NCBI RefSeq assembly: GCF_003026495.1
Contig: NZ_PYMA01000010.1
Coordinates: 62,001-126,000 of the forward strand
Source of the DNA: Photobacterium sanctipauli
Lineage (GTDB): Bacteria; Pseudomonadota; Gammaproteobacteria; Enterobacterales; Vibrionaceae
DNA: 64,000 bases
Direction: 5' to 3'
The position numbers and the translations under genes were made by a program. The notes below the pieces were generated by a model. The model did no database searches and had not been told where the DNA came from. It saw nothing but the letters and a program-made list of their open reading frames with translations. This document shows, piece after piece, positions 37,312-45,067 of this stretch. Each line of letters starts with the position of its first letter. The first letter of the stretch is position 1.

Positions 37312-39750
37312 TTGCCATTGAGTCAATTATTGGGGTTGCGTTCGGCGGCGCAGGCTCCAAAGAAGCCGGGGCCAAAGCCCGGAACGAAAAAAACAACCAC
37401 GCGCCGCAAGGCGGCATCGACGGCCAAGAAAAAACTGGCCAAGTCCAGCCGGAGCCGGAAGAAACCAAGCAAGAAGCCATCTCGCTTGCCGCGCTGGCTC
37501 AAGTGGCTGATTGGCTTTGGTGTCAAGGTGGCCATTGTGGTGTTCGCCGTGTTGCTGGTGGTGGGGATCTACCTCGACAATGTGGTGAGAGACAAGTTTG
37601 ATGGCCAGCTTTGGAACTTACCTGCGGTGGTATACGGGCGGGTGCTTAACCTGCAACCGGGACAGGCGATCACCCTCAACGAGGTCAAGCGCGAGCTTGA
37701 TTTGCTGAAATACCACAAGGTGCATACCCCGCAACGCAATGGCGAGTACTCGTCATCGTCAACCCGCATTGAGCTGATCCGCCGGCCGTTTGAATTTGAC
37801 GACGGCCACGAGGGCGCACGCCATATCATGCTGACGTTTTCCGATAACGAGCTGAAAAGCATCCATGAAGTGGGCAGCAAGCGCCAGCTGGGCTACTTGC
37901 GTATCGAGCCAAAGATGCTGGGGATGCTGGGCACGACCGAGGGTGAGCAGCGTATTTTTATGCCGCGCGAGCAATTCCCCGAAGTGCTGGTTGAAGCCTT
38001 GCTGGTAACGGAAGATCGGGATTTCTACCACCACGACGGGGTATCCCCGCTGGCGATAGCCCGTGCCTTGGTGGTCAACCTCAAGGCCGGACGCACCGTC
38101 CAGGGCGGTAGTACCCTGACCCAGCAGTTGGCAAAGAATATCTTCCTGACCCGCGAGCGTACCCTGTGGCGTAAGCTGAGCGAGGCCTATATCGCGCTGA
38201 TCATCGATTATCGCTACAACAAGGATCGGATCCTCGAGGCTTACCTCAACGAGATCTACCTGGGGCAAAACGGCGGCAAGGAAGTCCACGGCTTTGCGCT
38301 GGGGGCACGTTTGTACTTTGGCCGTCCTTTGCAGGAGCTACGTATTGACCAGCAGGCGTTGCTGGTGGCTATGGCAAAGGGGCCGTCCTACTACAATCCT
38401 TGGCGCAACCCGGATCGGGCCCGCCAGCGCCGTGATTTGATCCTGCGCCTGATGATGGACAACGGCATCCTTAACGGGGACCAATACGAGCAAGCGGCTT
38501 CCCGCCCGCTGGATGTGCAGAGCCGACCGCGTATTGCCAGCCGCCAGCCTGCTTACTTCCAGCAGTTGCAGCGAGAGCTGAAGCAAAAAGTCGGTGATAA
38601 CTTTACCCCGGGCGTTGGTCTGAGGGTATTCAGCACCCTTGATCCCTTGTCCCAGCAGGAGGCCGAGCAAGCGGTGCTGGGCATGATCCCGCAACTCGAC
38701 AAGAAGGCGGGGACCAAGGTTGAAACTGCAATGGTGGCCGCCGATCGTCGCTCCGGGGAAATTCGTGCCATGATTGGTGGCAGCCGCCCTGGTTATGCTG
38801 GCTTTAACCGCGCGCTGGATGCCAGTAGGCAGATAGGCTCTTTGGTCAAGCCAGCGGTTTATTTGGCAGCATTGCGCGAGCCTGAGTCGTTTGACTTGGC
38901 GACGACCATCGAGGATAAGCCAATCAAACTCTCCGGTAGCCGCGGCAACAGCTGGCAGCCGAGGAACTATGACCGTAAGTTCAGGGGCGAAGTGCCGCTG
39001 TACTACGCCTTGGCGAAATCGTTGAATGTGCCGACGGTGAACCTCGGGATGCAGGTGGGGCTTGATGAGGTTATCGACACCATGGTCGACTTAGGGGTGG
39101 ATCGCAATGAGATACCGAAATTGCCAGCAATTTTGCTTGGGGCATTTACCCTGACCCCATACGAAGTGACCCAGATGTACCAGACGGTGGCAAGCAGCGG
39201 CCGTCGGGCCGAGCTGACGGCATTGCGCTCCGTGGTCGATATCCAAGGCAGTTTGTTGTACCAAAGCGTGCCAAGGGCAACCCAGTCGGTGCCTGAGCAG
39301 GCGGCCTGGCTGACAACTTACGGTATGAAAAACGTCGTCTCGCAAGGTACTGCCCGGTTCCTACAGCCACAATTTGGCTGGGCTGCACTGGCAGGCAAGA
39401 CGGGAACCACTGATCGCAACCGCGACAGCTGGTATGTTGGTGTTGACGGCCGGGAAGTGGTGACAGTATGGATTGGGCGCGATGACAACAAGTCGGTCAA
39501 CCTAACCGGCTCGTCAGGTGCATTGCGCTTGTACAGCGATTACCTCAAACGCCGCTACCCAGAGCCGCTGCGCCTGAATTGGCCGCAGCAGCTGACAACA
39601 GCCAAGTACTCGCGGATGGCAAATGGAACGCTGGCACGGGATTGTGCTGGCCAGCATTCATTGCCGGTATGGGACAAGGACGGCTCGGTGAAAGCCTATT
39701 GCGATAGCAGCAAGCCAGCTGGCTGGATCAAGGAAATGTTTAGCTGGTAG
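37312..39750 (+). CDS. mrcB: Penicillin-binding protein 1B
   Basis: An 812-residue bifunctional class A PBP that polymerises and cross-links peptidoglycan. A Lys/Pro/Arg-rich cytoplasmic tail (residues 15-60) precedes one TM helix (about 66-86), a UB2H-type domain, and the GT51 glycosyltransferase with catalytic Glu in EDRDFYHHDG and GGSTLTQQLAKN. The transpeptidase domain has SxxK in GSLVKPAVYL, SLN in KSLNVPTVNLG and KTGTT in AGKTGTTDRNRDSW. No ATG or GTG exists between the preceding in-frame stop at 37258 and the membrane helix. TTG at 37312 (or 37318) must therefore serve as start, with TAGGGA about 11 bp upstream. A good terminator follows. Confidence 0.96.
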   Translation: MPLSQLLGLRSAAQAPKKPGPKPGTKKTTTRRKAASTAKKKLAKSSRSRKKPSKKPSRLPRWLKWLIGFGVKVAIVVFAVLLVVGIYLDNVVRDKFDGQLWNLPAVVYGRVLNLQPGQAITLNEVKRELDLLKYHKVHTPQRNGEYSSSSTRIELIRRPFEFDDGHEGARHIMLTFSDNELKSIHEVGSKRQLGYLRIEPKMLGMLGTTEGEQRIFMPREQFPEVLVEALLVTEDRDFYHHDGVSPLAIARALVVNLKAGRTVQGGSTLTQQLAKNIFLTRERTLWRKLSEAYIALIIDYRYNKDRILEAYLNEIYLGQNGGKEVHGFALGARLYFGRPLQELRIDQQALLVAMAKGPSYYNPWRNPDRARQRRDLILRLMMDNGILNGDQYEQAASRPLDVQSRPRIASRQPAYFQQLQRELKQKVGDNFTPGVGLRVFSTLDPLSQQEAEQAVLGMIPQLDKKAGTKVETAMVAADRRSGEIRAMIGGSRPGYAGFNRALDASRQIGSLVKPAVYLAALREPESFDLATTIEDKPIKLSGSRGNSWQPRNYDRKFRGEVPLYYALAKSLNVPTVNLGMQVGLDEVIDTMVDLGVDRNEIPKLPAILLGAFTLTPYEVTQMYQTVASSGRRAELTALRSVVDIQGSLLYQSVPRATQSVPEQAAWLTTYGMKNVVSQGTARFLQPQFGWAALAGKTGTTDRNRDSWYVGVDGREVVTVWIGRDDNKSVNLTGSSGALRLYSDYLKRRYPEPLRLNWPQQLTTAKYSRMANGTLARDCAGQHSLPVWDKDGSVKAYCDSSKPAGWIKEMFSW

Positions 39751-39776
39751 CAGGGCACTTTTCCCCAAGAAAAACT

Positions 39777-39809
39777 AACGCCTTGGTTATCACAGCCAAG
39801 GCGTTTTTT
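39777..39809. terminator. Bidirectional terminator mrcB / HD-GYP gene
   Basis: AACGCCTTGG, a 9-base loop, CCAAGGCGTT followed by TTTTTT on the plus strand. It lies between convergent genes. Confidence 0.9.
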
Positions 39810-39833
39810 TATCAGGGGCTAGCAAGCGACCAC

Positions 39834-41090
39834 TTAGTCGTCCGGGTCGAAGTAGTAGGAGATCCGGATCCGGGGGTTGAGGTAGGTGTGGACTTGCTCC
39901 GGCAACTTATGCGGCGGAATGGCTTGCTCAATTCGCAGGTTATTTTCTTCCAAGTCGATGATCGGCGCCTCATTGGAAGGAACGCTCGGATCATAGAGCA
40001 ACACATTTGGGTAGAGCAGGCTTTCACTGTTTACCGAGATCACCAACCCCAGCTGCTTGTTGGAGAGCTGTACCACACTGCCTGGAGGGTAAACGCCCAT
40101 CAGCTTAATCAGCAAGCCCAGGTGGTCGTTGTTGTATTGCTTGCGCTTGTTTTTAAACAAGTAGGATAGCGCGCTGTATGGGATCCTGGCCTTGTTGTGA
40201 TCCTGCGGGTGGCACAAGTTATCGTAGGCGTTAACCACGGCAACAAGCTGGGCCTTGATATCAATTTGGTCGCCCTTGAGCTGCTTGGGATAGCCGCTGC
40301 CATCAAGCATCTCATGGTGCTGGTACAGGATCGGCTTGGCTGCCTCGGGGAAGTCATCGGCAAGGTTGGCGAGATCCAAGCTGTACTTGGTGTGCAGCTT
40401 CAAGTAGTTCTCTTCCGGTTCGGTTAGCGGCGTTGCCTTGCGGGTAATGGCCGTCGGCACCTTTAACTTGCCCATGTCGTGGAACAGGGCGCCTAGTGCG
40501 ATGTTCTTGATTTCCTCCTGCGACATACCGCACGAGCGGGCAAGCATCATCGAGATAATGGCGACGTTCAATGAGTGGAAGTAGACATCTTCGTTTTCTT
40601 TGCCGTCGTTCATCAGGTGAAGGGCAACGTTATCGGCCTCTAGCAGGGCTTCCACCATCTCTTCGACCAGCAGTTCGGCTTCCTTGATTGCGGTTACCGG
40701 GCGGCTTTTTATCTTGCCAACGATCGAGCGCAGTTGGGCCATCGAGCGGCCAAAGCTTTTTTCGCAGCGTTGTAGCTTTCGCTTATAGTTTTTTAGCCGG
40801 GTAATGCGGCCTTGCTTCTCTTGCCATAGCTTTTCTGCCTGGCGGTCGAGGAACTGGCTTTCTTGCTCGCTAATGGCCTCCGATTGGGACTCAGGGCTGC
40901 GTGGCTCAACATCGCTTTTCTCCGGGATCAGGAAGACATACTTTACCCCCAGATTTTTGATCAGGCGGATTTGTTGCTGGTCTTTAATTTTGAAGTGGTT
41001 CAGTAGAAAAGGGTGATCAGTCCATTGCAAGGGGAGCTTGATATATAAACCTTCGGTTAAGCGCTCTACTGAGAGTTTGATGCTTGCCAT
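39834..41090 (-). CDS. HD-GYP cyclic-di-GMP phosphodiesterase
   Basis: A 418-residue protein with an N-terminal DUF3391-type domain (about 1-140, beginning IKLSVERLTEGLYIKLPLQW) and a C-terminal HD-GYP domain that hydrolyses cyclic di-GMP. The key residues are intact: HD in GALFHDMGKLKVP and the extended motif HHEMLDGSGYPKQL. No TM segments or signal peptide are seen, so it is cytoplasmic. Such enzymes set the switch between motility and biofilm in vibrios. It is a single gene, transcribed toward mrcB. Its promoter must lie in 41091-41319, next to the end of the first tRNA operon. Confidence 0.94.
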   Translation of the reverse strand: MASIKLSVERLTEGLYIKLPLQWTDHPFLLNHFKIKDQQQIRLIKNLGVKYVFLIPEKSDVEPRSPESQSEAISEQESQFLDRQAEKLWQEKQGRITRLKNYKRKLQRCEKSFGRSMAQLRSIVGKIKSRPVTAIKEAELLVEEMVEALLEADNVALHLMNDGKENEDVYFHSLNVAIISMMLARSCGMSQEEIKNIALGALFHDMGKLKVPTAITRKATPLTEPEENYLKLHTKYSLDLANLADDFPEAAKPILYQHHEMLDGSGYPKQLKGDQIDIKAQLVAVVNAYDNLCHPQDHNKARIPYSALSYLFKNKRKQYNNDHLGLLIKLMGVYPPGSVVQLSNKQLGLVISVNSESLLYPNVLLYDPSVPSNEAPIIDLEENNLRIEQAIPPHKLPEQVHTYLNPRIRISYYFDPDD

Positions 41091-41319
41091 AGTTTCAGCG
41101 CAACCTGTTTCTTTTTAATATGAGTTAAAGCTATTTAATTATTGCTACCAGCCATAAGTCCTAAATGACTGTCGCTAATGATAAATTTAATTGTAAACCA
41201 TAATCCATACCCCACCAAGGAGGAACGGGGCAAGGGGTATATTTGCTATAGGTATACTTGTGTATTTACAGGACAACATCACAGAAAGGGAGGGAGAGCA
41301 GAGGCAGTTATGTGGTACA

Positions 41320-41356
41320 GGCAAAAAAAAACCTCATCATATGATGAGGTTTTAAA
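41320..41356 (-). terminator. Terminator of tRNA operon 1
   Basis: A 13-bp perfect inverted repeat (AAAACCTCATCAT / ATGATGAGGTTTT) followed on the minus strand by a run of T. It lies just after the last tRNA of the operon. Confidence 0.93.
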
Positions 41357-41358
41357 GA

Positions 41359-41434
<76 letters not shown>

Positions 41435-41477
41435 AATTTATTCTTATTATTCTAAGCCAAAAGGCTTAAAAAGAAAG

Positions 41478-41549
41478 TGGCTCCTCCTGCGGGACTCAAC
41501 GCGGGCGGCTAGCTCTGTGACAATTACTCGGAACGAGTAAGGTCGCAGT
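41478..41549 (-). pseudogene. tRNA-Asn 3'-end repeat element (E1)
   Basis: On the minus strand: CTGCGACC, a 7-bp hairpin (TTACTCG, TTC, CGAGTAA; 41524-41540), a linker containing GCTAGCCGCCCGCG, then a copy of the last ~25 nt of tRNA-Asn including CCA (41478-41502). The copy lacks one base of the T-loop (GTTGAGTC instead of GTTCGAGTC) and has one acceptor substitution. There is no 5' half, D-arm or anticodon arm, so it is not a tRNA. It lies between tRNA-Asn and tRNA-Thr. Confidence 0.8.
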
Positions 41550-41592
41550 TGTATGCTAGAAATCCAAGCCTTAGCGGCTGTGAATTTGAAAG

Positions 41593-41668
41593 TGGCTCCC
41601 CCTGCGGGACTCGAACCTGCGACATACGGATTAACAGTCCGCCGTTCTACCAACTGAACTAAGGGGGA
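41593..41668 (-). tRNA. tRNA-Asn(GTT)
   Basis: 76 nt with encoded CCA; anticodon loop CTGTTAA; acceptor TCCCCCT/AGGGGGA. The T-stem GCAGG/CCCGC has a central A-C mismatch, seen in all six copies. Confidence 0.97.
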
Positions 41669-41674
41669 AAAATA

Positions 41675-41752
41675 TGGTGCCTCGAGGACGGAATCGACCG
41701 CGCCCGGCTAGGGACCGACACATTATCGCGTAGCGATAACCTATCAGACCTA
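41675..41752 (-). pseudogene. tRNA-Phe 3'-end repeat element (E4)
   Basis: On the minus strand: a 7-bp hairpin (TTATCGC, TAC, GCGATAA; 41723-41739), a linker containing CCTAGCCGGGCGCG, then a copy of the last ~26 nt of tRNA-Phe with CCA (41675-41700). The copy has lost one T of the T-loop (GTCGATTC) and gained one T before the acceptor strand. It lies between tRNA-Phe and tRNA-Asn and has no tRNA 5' half. Confidence 0.8.
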
Positions 41753-41772
41753 ATTGGCATCAAATTTAAATA

Positions 41773-41848
41773 TGGTGCCTCGAGGCGGAATCGAACCACC
41801 GACACGAGGATTTTCAATCCTCTGCTCTACCGACTGAGCTATCGAGGC
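41773..41848 (-). tRNA. tRNA-Phe(GAA)
   Basis: 76 nt with encoded CCA; anticodon loop TTGAAAA; acceptor GCCTCGA/TCGAGGC. Confidence 0.97.
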
Positions 41849-41903
41849 AGAAGTAGCGATGGTTAAGTCTCTACTTTGCATTCTTGCCAGGCAAGAAAAT
41901 AAA

Positions 41904-41979
<76 letters not shown>

Positions 41980-41989
41980 ACACTAAATG

Positions 41990-42065
41990 TGGCTCCCCCT
42001 GCGGGACTCGAACCTGCGACATACGGATTAACAGTCCGCCGTTCTACCAACTGAACTAAGGGGGA
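41990..42065 (-). tRNA. tRNA-Asn(GTT)
   Basis: Identical to the Asn gene at 41593; CCA encoded. Confidence 0.97.
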
Positions 42066-42107
42066 ATTATTCTTTATCTAACACGAAAACTCGTATCGGA
42101 TGAATAA

Positions 42108-42183
42108 TGGTGCCTCGAGGCGGAATCGAACCACCGACACGAGGATTTTCAATCCTCTGCTCTACCGACTGAGCTATCGAGGC
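42108..42183 (-). tRNA. tRNA-Phe(GAA)
   Basis: Identical to the Phe gene at 41773; CCA encoded. Confidence 0.97.
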
Positions 42184-42215
42184 AAAAGTAAAGGCTTGCT
42201 CTACTTTGCAAAAGA

Positions 42216-42291
<76 letters not shown>

Positions 42292-42338
42292 ACACTTAAT
42301 CTTTTTGTGTTCCAAGCCATTGGCTTAAAACTAAAATT

Positions 42339-42414
42339 TGGCTCCCCCTGCGGGACTCGAACCTGCGACATACGGATTAACAGTCCGCCGTTCTACCAAC
42401 TGAACTAAGGGGGA
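42339..42414 (-). tRNA. tRNA-Asn(GTT)
   Basis: Identical to the other Asn genes; CCA encoded. Confidence 0.97.
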
Positions 42415-42456
42415 ATAGCTATTGTTGCTTGCACCATTTACTTCAAAAGGAAGTGA

Positions 42457-42532
42457 TGGTGCCTCGAGGCGGAATCGAACCACCGACACGAGGATTTTCA
42501 ATCCTCTGCTCTACCGACTGAGCTATCGAGGC
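42457..42532 (-). tRNA. tRNA-Phe(GAA)
   Basis: First gene of operon 1; CCA encoded. It starts 10 bp after the -10 hexamer of the operon promoter. Confidence 0.97.
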
Positions 42533-42542
42533 AACGGGGCGC

Positions 42543-42571
42543 ATTAAAAAGGTTTTCCTGCTTTCCGTCAA
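42543..42571 (-). promoter_or_regulatory. Promoter of tRNA operon 1
   Basis: TTGACG, 17 bp, TTTAAT on the minus strand, then a GC-rich discriminator (GCGCCCC) directly before the first tRNA. This is a strong sigma70 promoter of the stringently controlled type. Confidence 0.88.
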
Positions 42572-42668
42572 CGGTTTTTTGCCAAAAAAGCACTAAGTTT
42601 GTCTTTTTTGGTCTGATTGCTCGGTTTTTGTGCTTTTTGGCGGCGGGGGAAATGCAAACCGGGCTTTG

Positions 42669-43295
42669 CTAGCTATCGATCAGTGCTTGTTGTTCGACGG
42701 CTAGCGCCCGGGACAAGGCCGGCCGGCGGCTTACATGTTGGCGATATTCTTCTAATGCGGCAGGCAGTTTTTGGTCAAACTTTACCGCCCAGTTCAAGGT
42801 GTGGGTGAGCAGAATATCGGCAATGGTGGGAAAATTGCCAAGCAGGTACTCTTTGCCTTTAACCCTAGTTTCAGCTGTTTGCAGTGCCTTCTTGAATTCC
42901 CAGGCGGCGACCGGGAGCATTTCCGGTAAGCGGATTGACTCCGGCAAGGCAAAGCGATGCTTGCCCATGCTCCACAGTGGCTGCTCAAGTTCCGTGGTTA
43001 TGAAACTGACCCACTCGTGGTGCTTGGCTGAATCGGCGGTTCCGCACTCAGGTAGCCAGTGTGCGCCATACCTTTCAGCAAGGTAGTGGCAAATAGCAGA
43101 AGACTCGGTGATCACCACAGCGCCGTCAATTAAGCAGGGAACCTTGCCGTTGGGGTTTAAGGCGAGAAACGGTGAGGCGCGATGCTCTCCCTTTGAAAAA
43201 TCAACTAGATGGTATTGCCAGTCGATACCTATTTCTTCCAGGAGCCAAGAAACCCGAAGCGAGCGGGTGCGGGGGTAGCCATATAAAGCAATCAT
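42669..43295 (-). CDS. Glutathione S-transferase family protein
   Basis: A 208-residue cytoplasmic GST-like protein. The N-terminal thioredoxin-fold domain starts IALYGYPRTRSLRVSWLLEE, with NPNGKVPCLIDG (cis-Pro) and the glutathione-gamma-Glu contact TESSAICHYLAERYG. The C-terminal helical domain runs from about residue 90. Subfamily and substrate cannot be told. First gene inside the segment between the two tRNA arrays; single transcription unit, ending about 100 bp upstream of the tRNA operon 1 promoter on the same strand. Confidence 0.9.
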   Translation of the reverse strand: MIALYGYPRTRSLRVSWLLEEIGIDWQYHLVDFSKGEHRASPFLALNPNGKVPCLIDGAVVITESSAICHYLAERYGAHWLPECGTADSAKHHEWVSFITTELEQPLWSMGKHRFALPESIRLPEMLPVAAWEFKKALQTAETRVKGKEYLLGNFPTIADILLTHTLNWAVKFDQKLPAALEEYRQHVSRRPALSRALAVEQQALIDS

Positions 43296-43338
43296 CGATC
43301 ATCCCTGAGTGAATTAGATGCTACCCCTAAATCTAGCT

Positions 43339-43366
43339 TAAAAAAGGCCATTAGGGTAATGGCCTT
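43339..43366 (-). terminator. Terminator of the LPMO gene
   Basis: On the minus strand AAGGCCATTA, CCC, TAATGGCCTT followed by TTTT, 20 bp after the LPMO stop. Confidence 0.9.
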
Positions 43367-43387
43367 GGTTGGGTTTTTATCGGGCGA

Positions 43388-44710
43388 CTAACGTTGTTGC
43401 CACGGGCCGTTGGGGGTTGTGGGCGTATCTCCCTTGGTCCACCACTTTGCCTGATAGCTATTGCCCTGGTAGGTAACGCTATCGCCAGCTTGATAGGCGA
43501 GATCCGGATTCCAAGCCTGGGCACTGCCATCGCCTTGCAACAGCCATACACTGGCAGCGCCGGGTTGCTCGCCTTTGGTCCACCATTGGGCGGTATAAGT
43601 CTGCCCTTGGTAGGTGACGGTATCACCCGCATTGTAAGCCTTGCTTGGTGACCAAGCCGTGTTGCCAACCGGTGGCTGGGTTGGCTCTGACTTGATCTCA
43701 AGCCTGAAGCTATAGTCGGGATCGGCGAGGTAGACCGCGTTGGCATACAGATCCGACGGATCAAAAATGATCGCGCCGCCTGCGGCTGGGGTGCCGATCA
43801 GCGCTGCTGGTGACGGGGTAGCATTGATCGCAAGGGCTAACGATTCGGCCCAAACCGCCTCGCTTTGGTTATTGGCCGATATGGCTAGCTTTTCAAAAAT
43901 CAGCTCTTGGCCCTGCGCATCGAAAACCCTGAACCAGACGGTATCGCCGCTATTGGCGTCGGTGGTTGGTTGAAGAAGGGAGCCTGCCTTGGTCCATGTC
44001 GCTGGCGGCTCTGGTTGGTTTGGATCGCCGCCAAAGCTGATATCGCTACAGTTGTAAAACCCTTCACCAGCGGGATCGATACGTTGCCAGCGGCTGTAAA
44101 GCACCGCATCCCCCGATCTGCCGGTAGGCAAGGTGACGGGAATTTCATAGTACTTCAAGCCGTTGATCAGGGTGGTGGGGACGTTTCCTGCTTCGTCGAT
44201 GAGTTCCAAATCGGCCCAGGTGAGCACTTGGCTAGCGCTATCGAATCCCGGCTTAGAAAGGTAAAACTGCCAAAAACTGGGGTTGTGCGGGGTTTCTGCG
44301 CGGTAGCGGATGGTGATTTGGTTGCTGGTGTCGAGGGCAACGGCGGTTTTTTGCCAAGTCGGCGAGGGAAGATCTACGCCTGACTTTTTGCTGTCGGCCG
44401 CCGAGCAGAGGGCACCATCAGGCACTGCAAGCTCGACTGCGGCTTGGTTGCGGTAATCCGAAACCAGCCGGGCAAATTCCGGCTTCTGCACAAAGGGATA
44501 CCAACCTGACTCGATGAAAGCGGCCCGGCATGCGGTATTGGGTATTTGCGAGCCGTCGCTGGCTCCCCAGTAGCCGCCGTCTTGGGCGCAAATTTCCTGT
44601 CTTGCTGCTGGATATTCCATATAACCATGGGCAAGGGCGGTGCTGCTATAGCCGATACAAAACAGTATGGGGCAGGCAAACCAGATGCGTGATTTTTGCT
44701 TGTGTGTCAT
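43388..44710 (-). CDS. Secreted chitin-active lytic polysaccharide monooxygenase (AA10) with two CBM5/12 modules
   Basis: A 440-residue secreted protein. The signal peptide ends ALA just before His28, so the mature protein begins HGYMEYPAAR. That N-terminal His forms the copper histidine brace with His142 in ETPHNPSFWQF; an axial Phe is likely in GEGFYNCSD (F218). The AA10 domain covers about 28-225. A middle domain of uncertain type (about 230-345) has beta-rich sequence. Two tandem ChiC-type CBM5/12 chitin-binding modules follow, each with a Y(N/Q)AGDxVTYQG and (A/K)xWWTKG core. AA10 enzymes oxidatively cleave crystalline chitin and help chitinases. It is divergent from the peptidase/TonB operon, sharing 357 bp with a perfect CRP site. 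Confidence 0.93.
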   Translation of the reverse strand: MTHKQKSRIWFACPILFCIGYSSTALAHGYMEYPAARQEICAQDGGYWGASDGSQIPNTACRAAFIESGWYPFVQKPEFARLVSDYRNQAAVELAVPDGALCSAADSKKSGVDLPSPTWQKTAVALDTSNQITIRYRAETPHNPSFWQFYLSKPGFDSASQVLTWADLELIDEAGNVPTTLINGLKYYEIPVTLPTGRSGDAVLYSRWQRIDPAGEGFYNCSDISFGGDPNQPEPPATWTKAGSLLQPTTDANSGDTVWFRVFDAQGQELIFEKLAISANNQSEAVWAESLALAINATPSPAALIGTPAAGGAIIFDPSDLYANAVYLADPDYSFRLEIKSEPTQPPVGNTAWSPSKAYNAGDTVTYQGQTYTAQWWTKGEQPGAASVWLLQGDGSAQAWNPDLAYQAGDSVTYQGNSYQAKWWTKGDTPTTPNGPWQQR

Positions 44711-44918
44711 TGTTCTTTTTCCTGTCGTTATCCGTCTTGGTTTTTTTAGTTGATAGGAAAAAAACTGTCTTGCCGAGGTCTACATTTCCCTGCTGGAATC
44801 TGCATATTTTCGGCAGGTATCAATAAGCTAAGCCACACTTTTCACACAAAGACATATTCATGCGATCGATAATTGGTTTGTTTTTTAATCGCGGAGTGTA
44901 TTCAAATGCTGTTTTTAT

Positions 44919-44934
44919 TGTGACTGGTATCACA
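44919..44934. promoter_or_regulatory. CRP-cAMP binding site
   Basis: TGTGA, CTGGTA, TCACA: an exact match to the CRP core palindrome, extended by A/T on both sides. It lies 209 bp from the LPMO start and 133 bp from the peptidase start. Chitin genes of vibrios are commonly CRP-controlled. Confidence 0.75.
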
Positions 44935-44967
44935 AAACCGGCTTGCTAATTTTCAATAAATGCAAAT

Positions 44968-44986
44968 GATAATTGATCTCATTATT
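44968..44986. promoter_or_regulatory. Possible Fur box upstream of the peptidase/TonB operon
   Basis: GATAAT, TGATCT, C, ATTATT fits 13 of 19 positions of the Fur consensus; both outer hexamers are good and the middle one is poor. It lies about 80 bp before the first gene. Weaker than the fbpA site. Confidence 0.4.
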
Positions 44987-45067
44987 GTTTGGGTGGATTA
45001 TGCCCGCGCTACGGGCATATTAATGCTCTGTTTATAACGATTAGAAGTTGTGCGTTGCGGGTTGAAG

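Larger units (their letters stand above)
44711..45067. other. Divergent control region LPMO / peptidase operon
   Basis: 357 bp without a gene. It contains a perfect-core CRP site (44919-44934) and a Fur-like sequence (44968-44986), listed separately. An inverted repeat (GCCCGCGCTACGGGC, 45002-45016) lies closer to the peptidase gene. Confidence 0.6.

Noticed and set aside
41500..41592. Attachment site of an integrative element at the truncated tRNA ends
   Set aside because: No integrase or phage genes occur in the window, and the fragments recur several times within one operon with the same linker, which fits a repeat element better than att sites.
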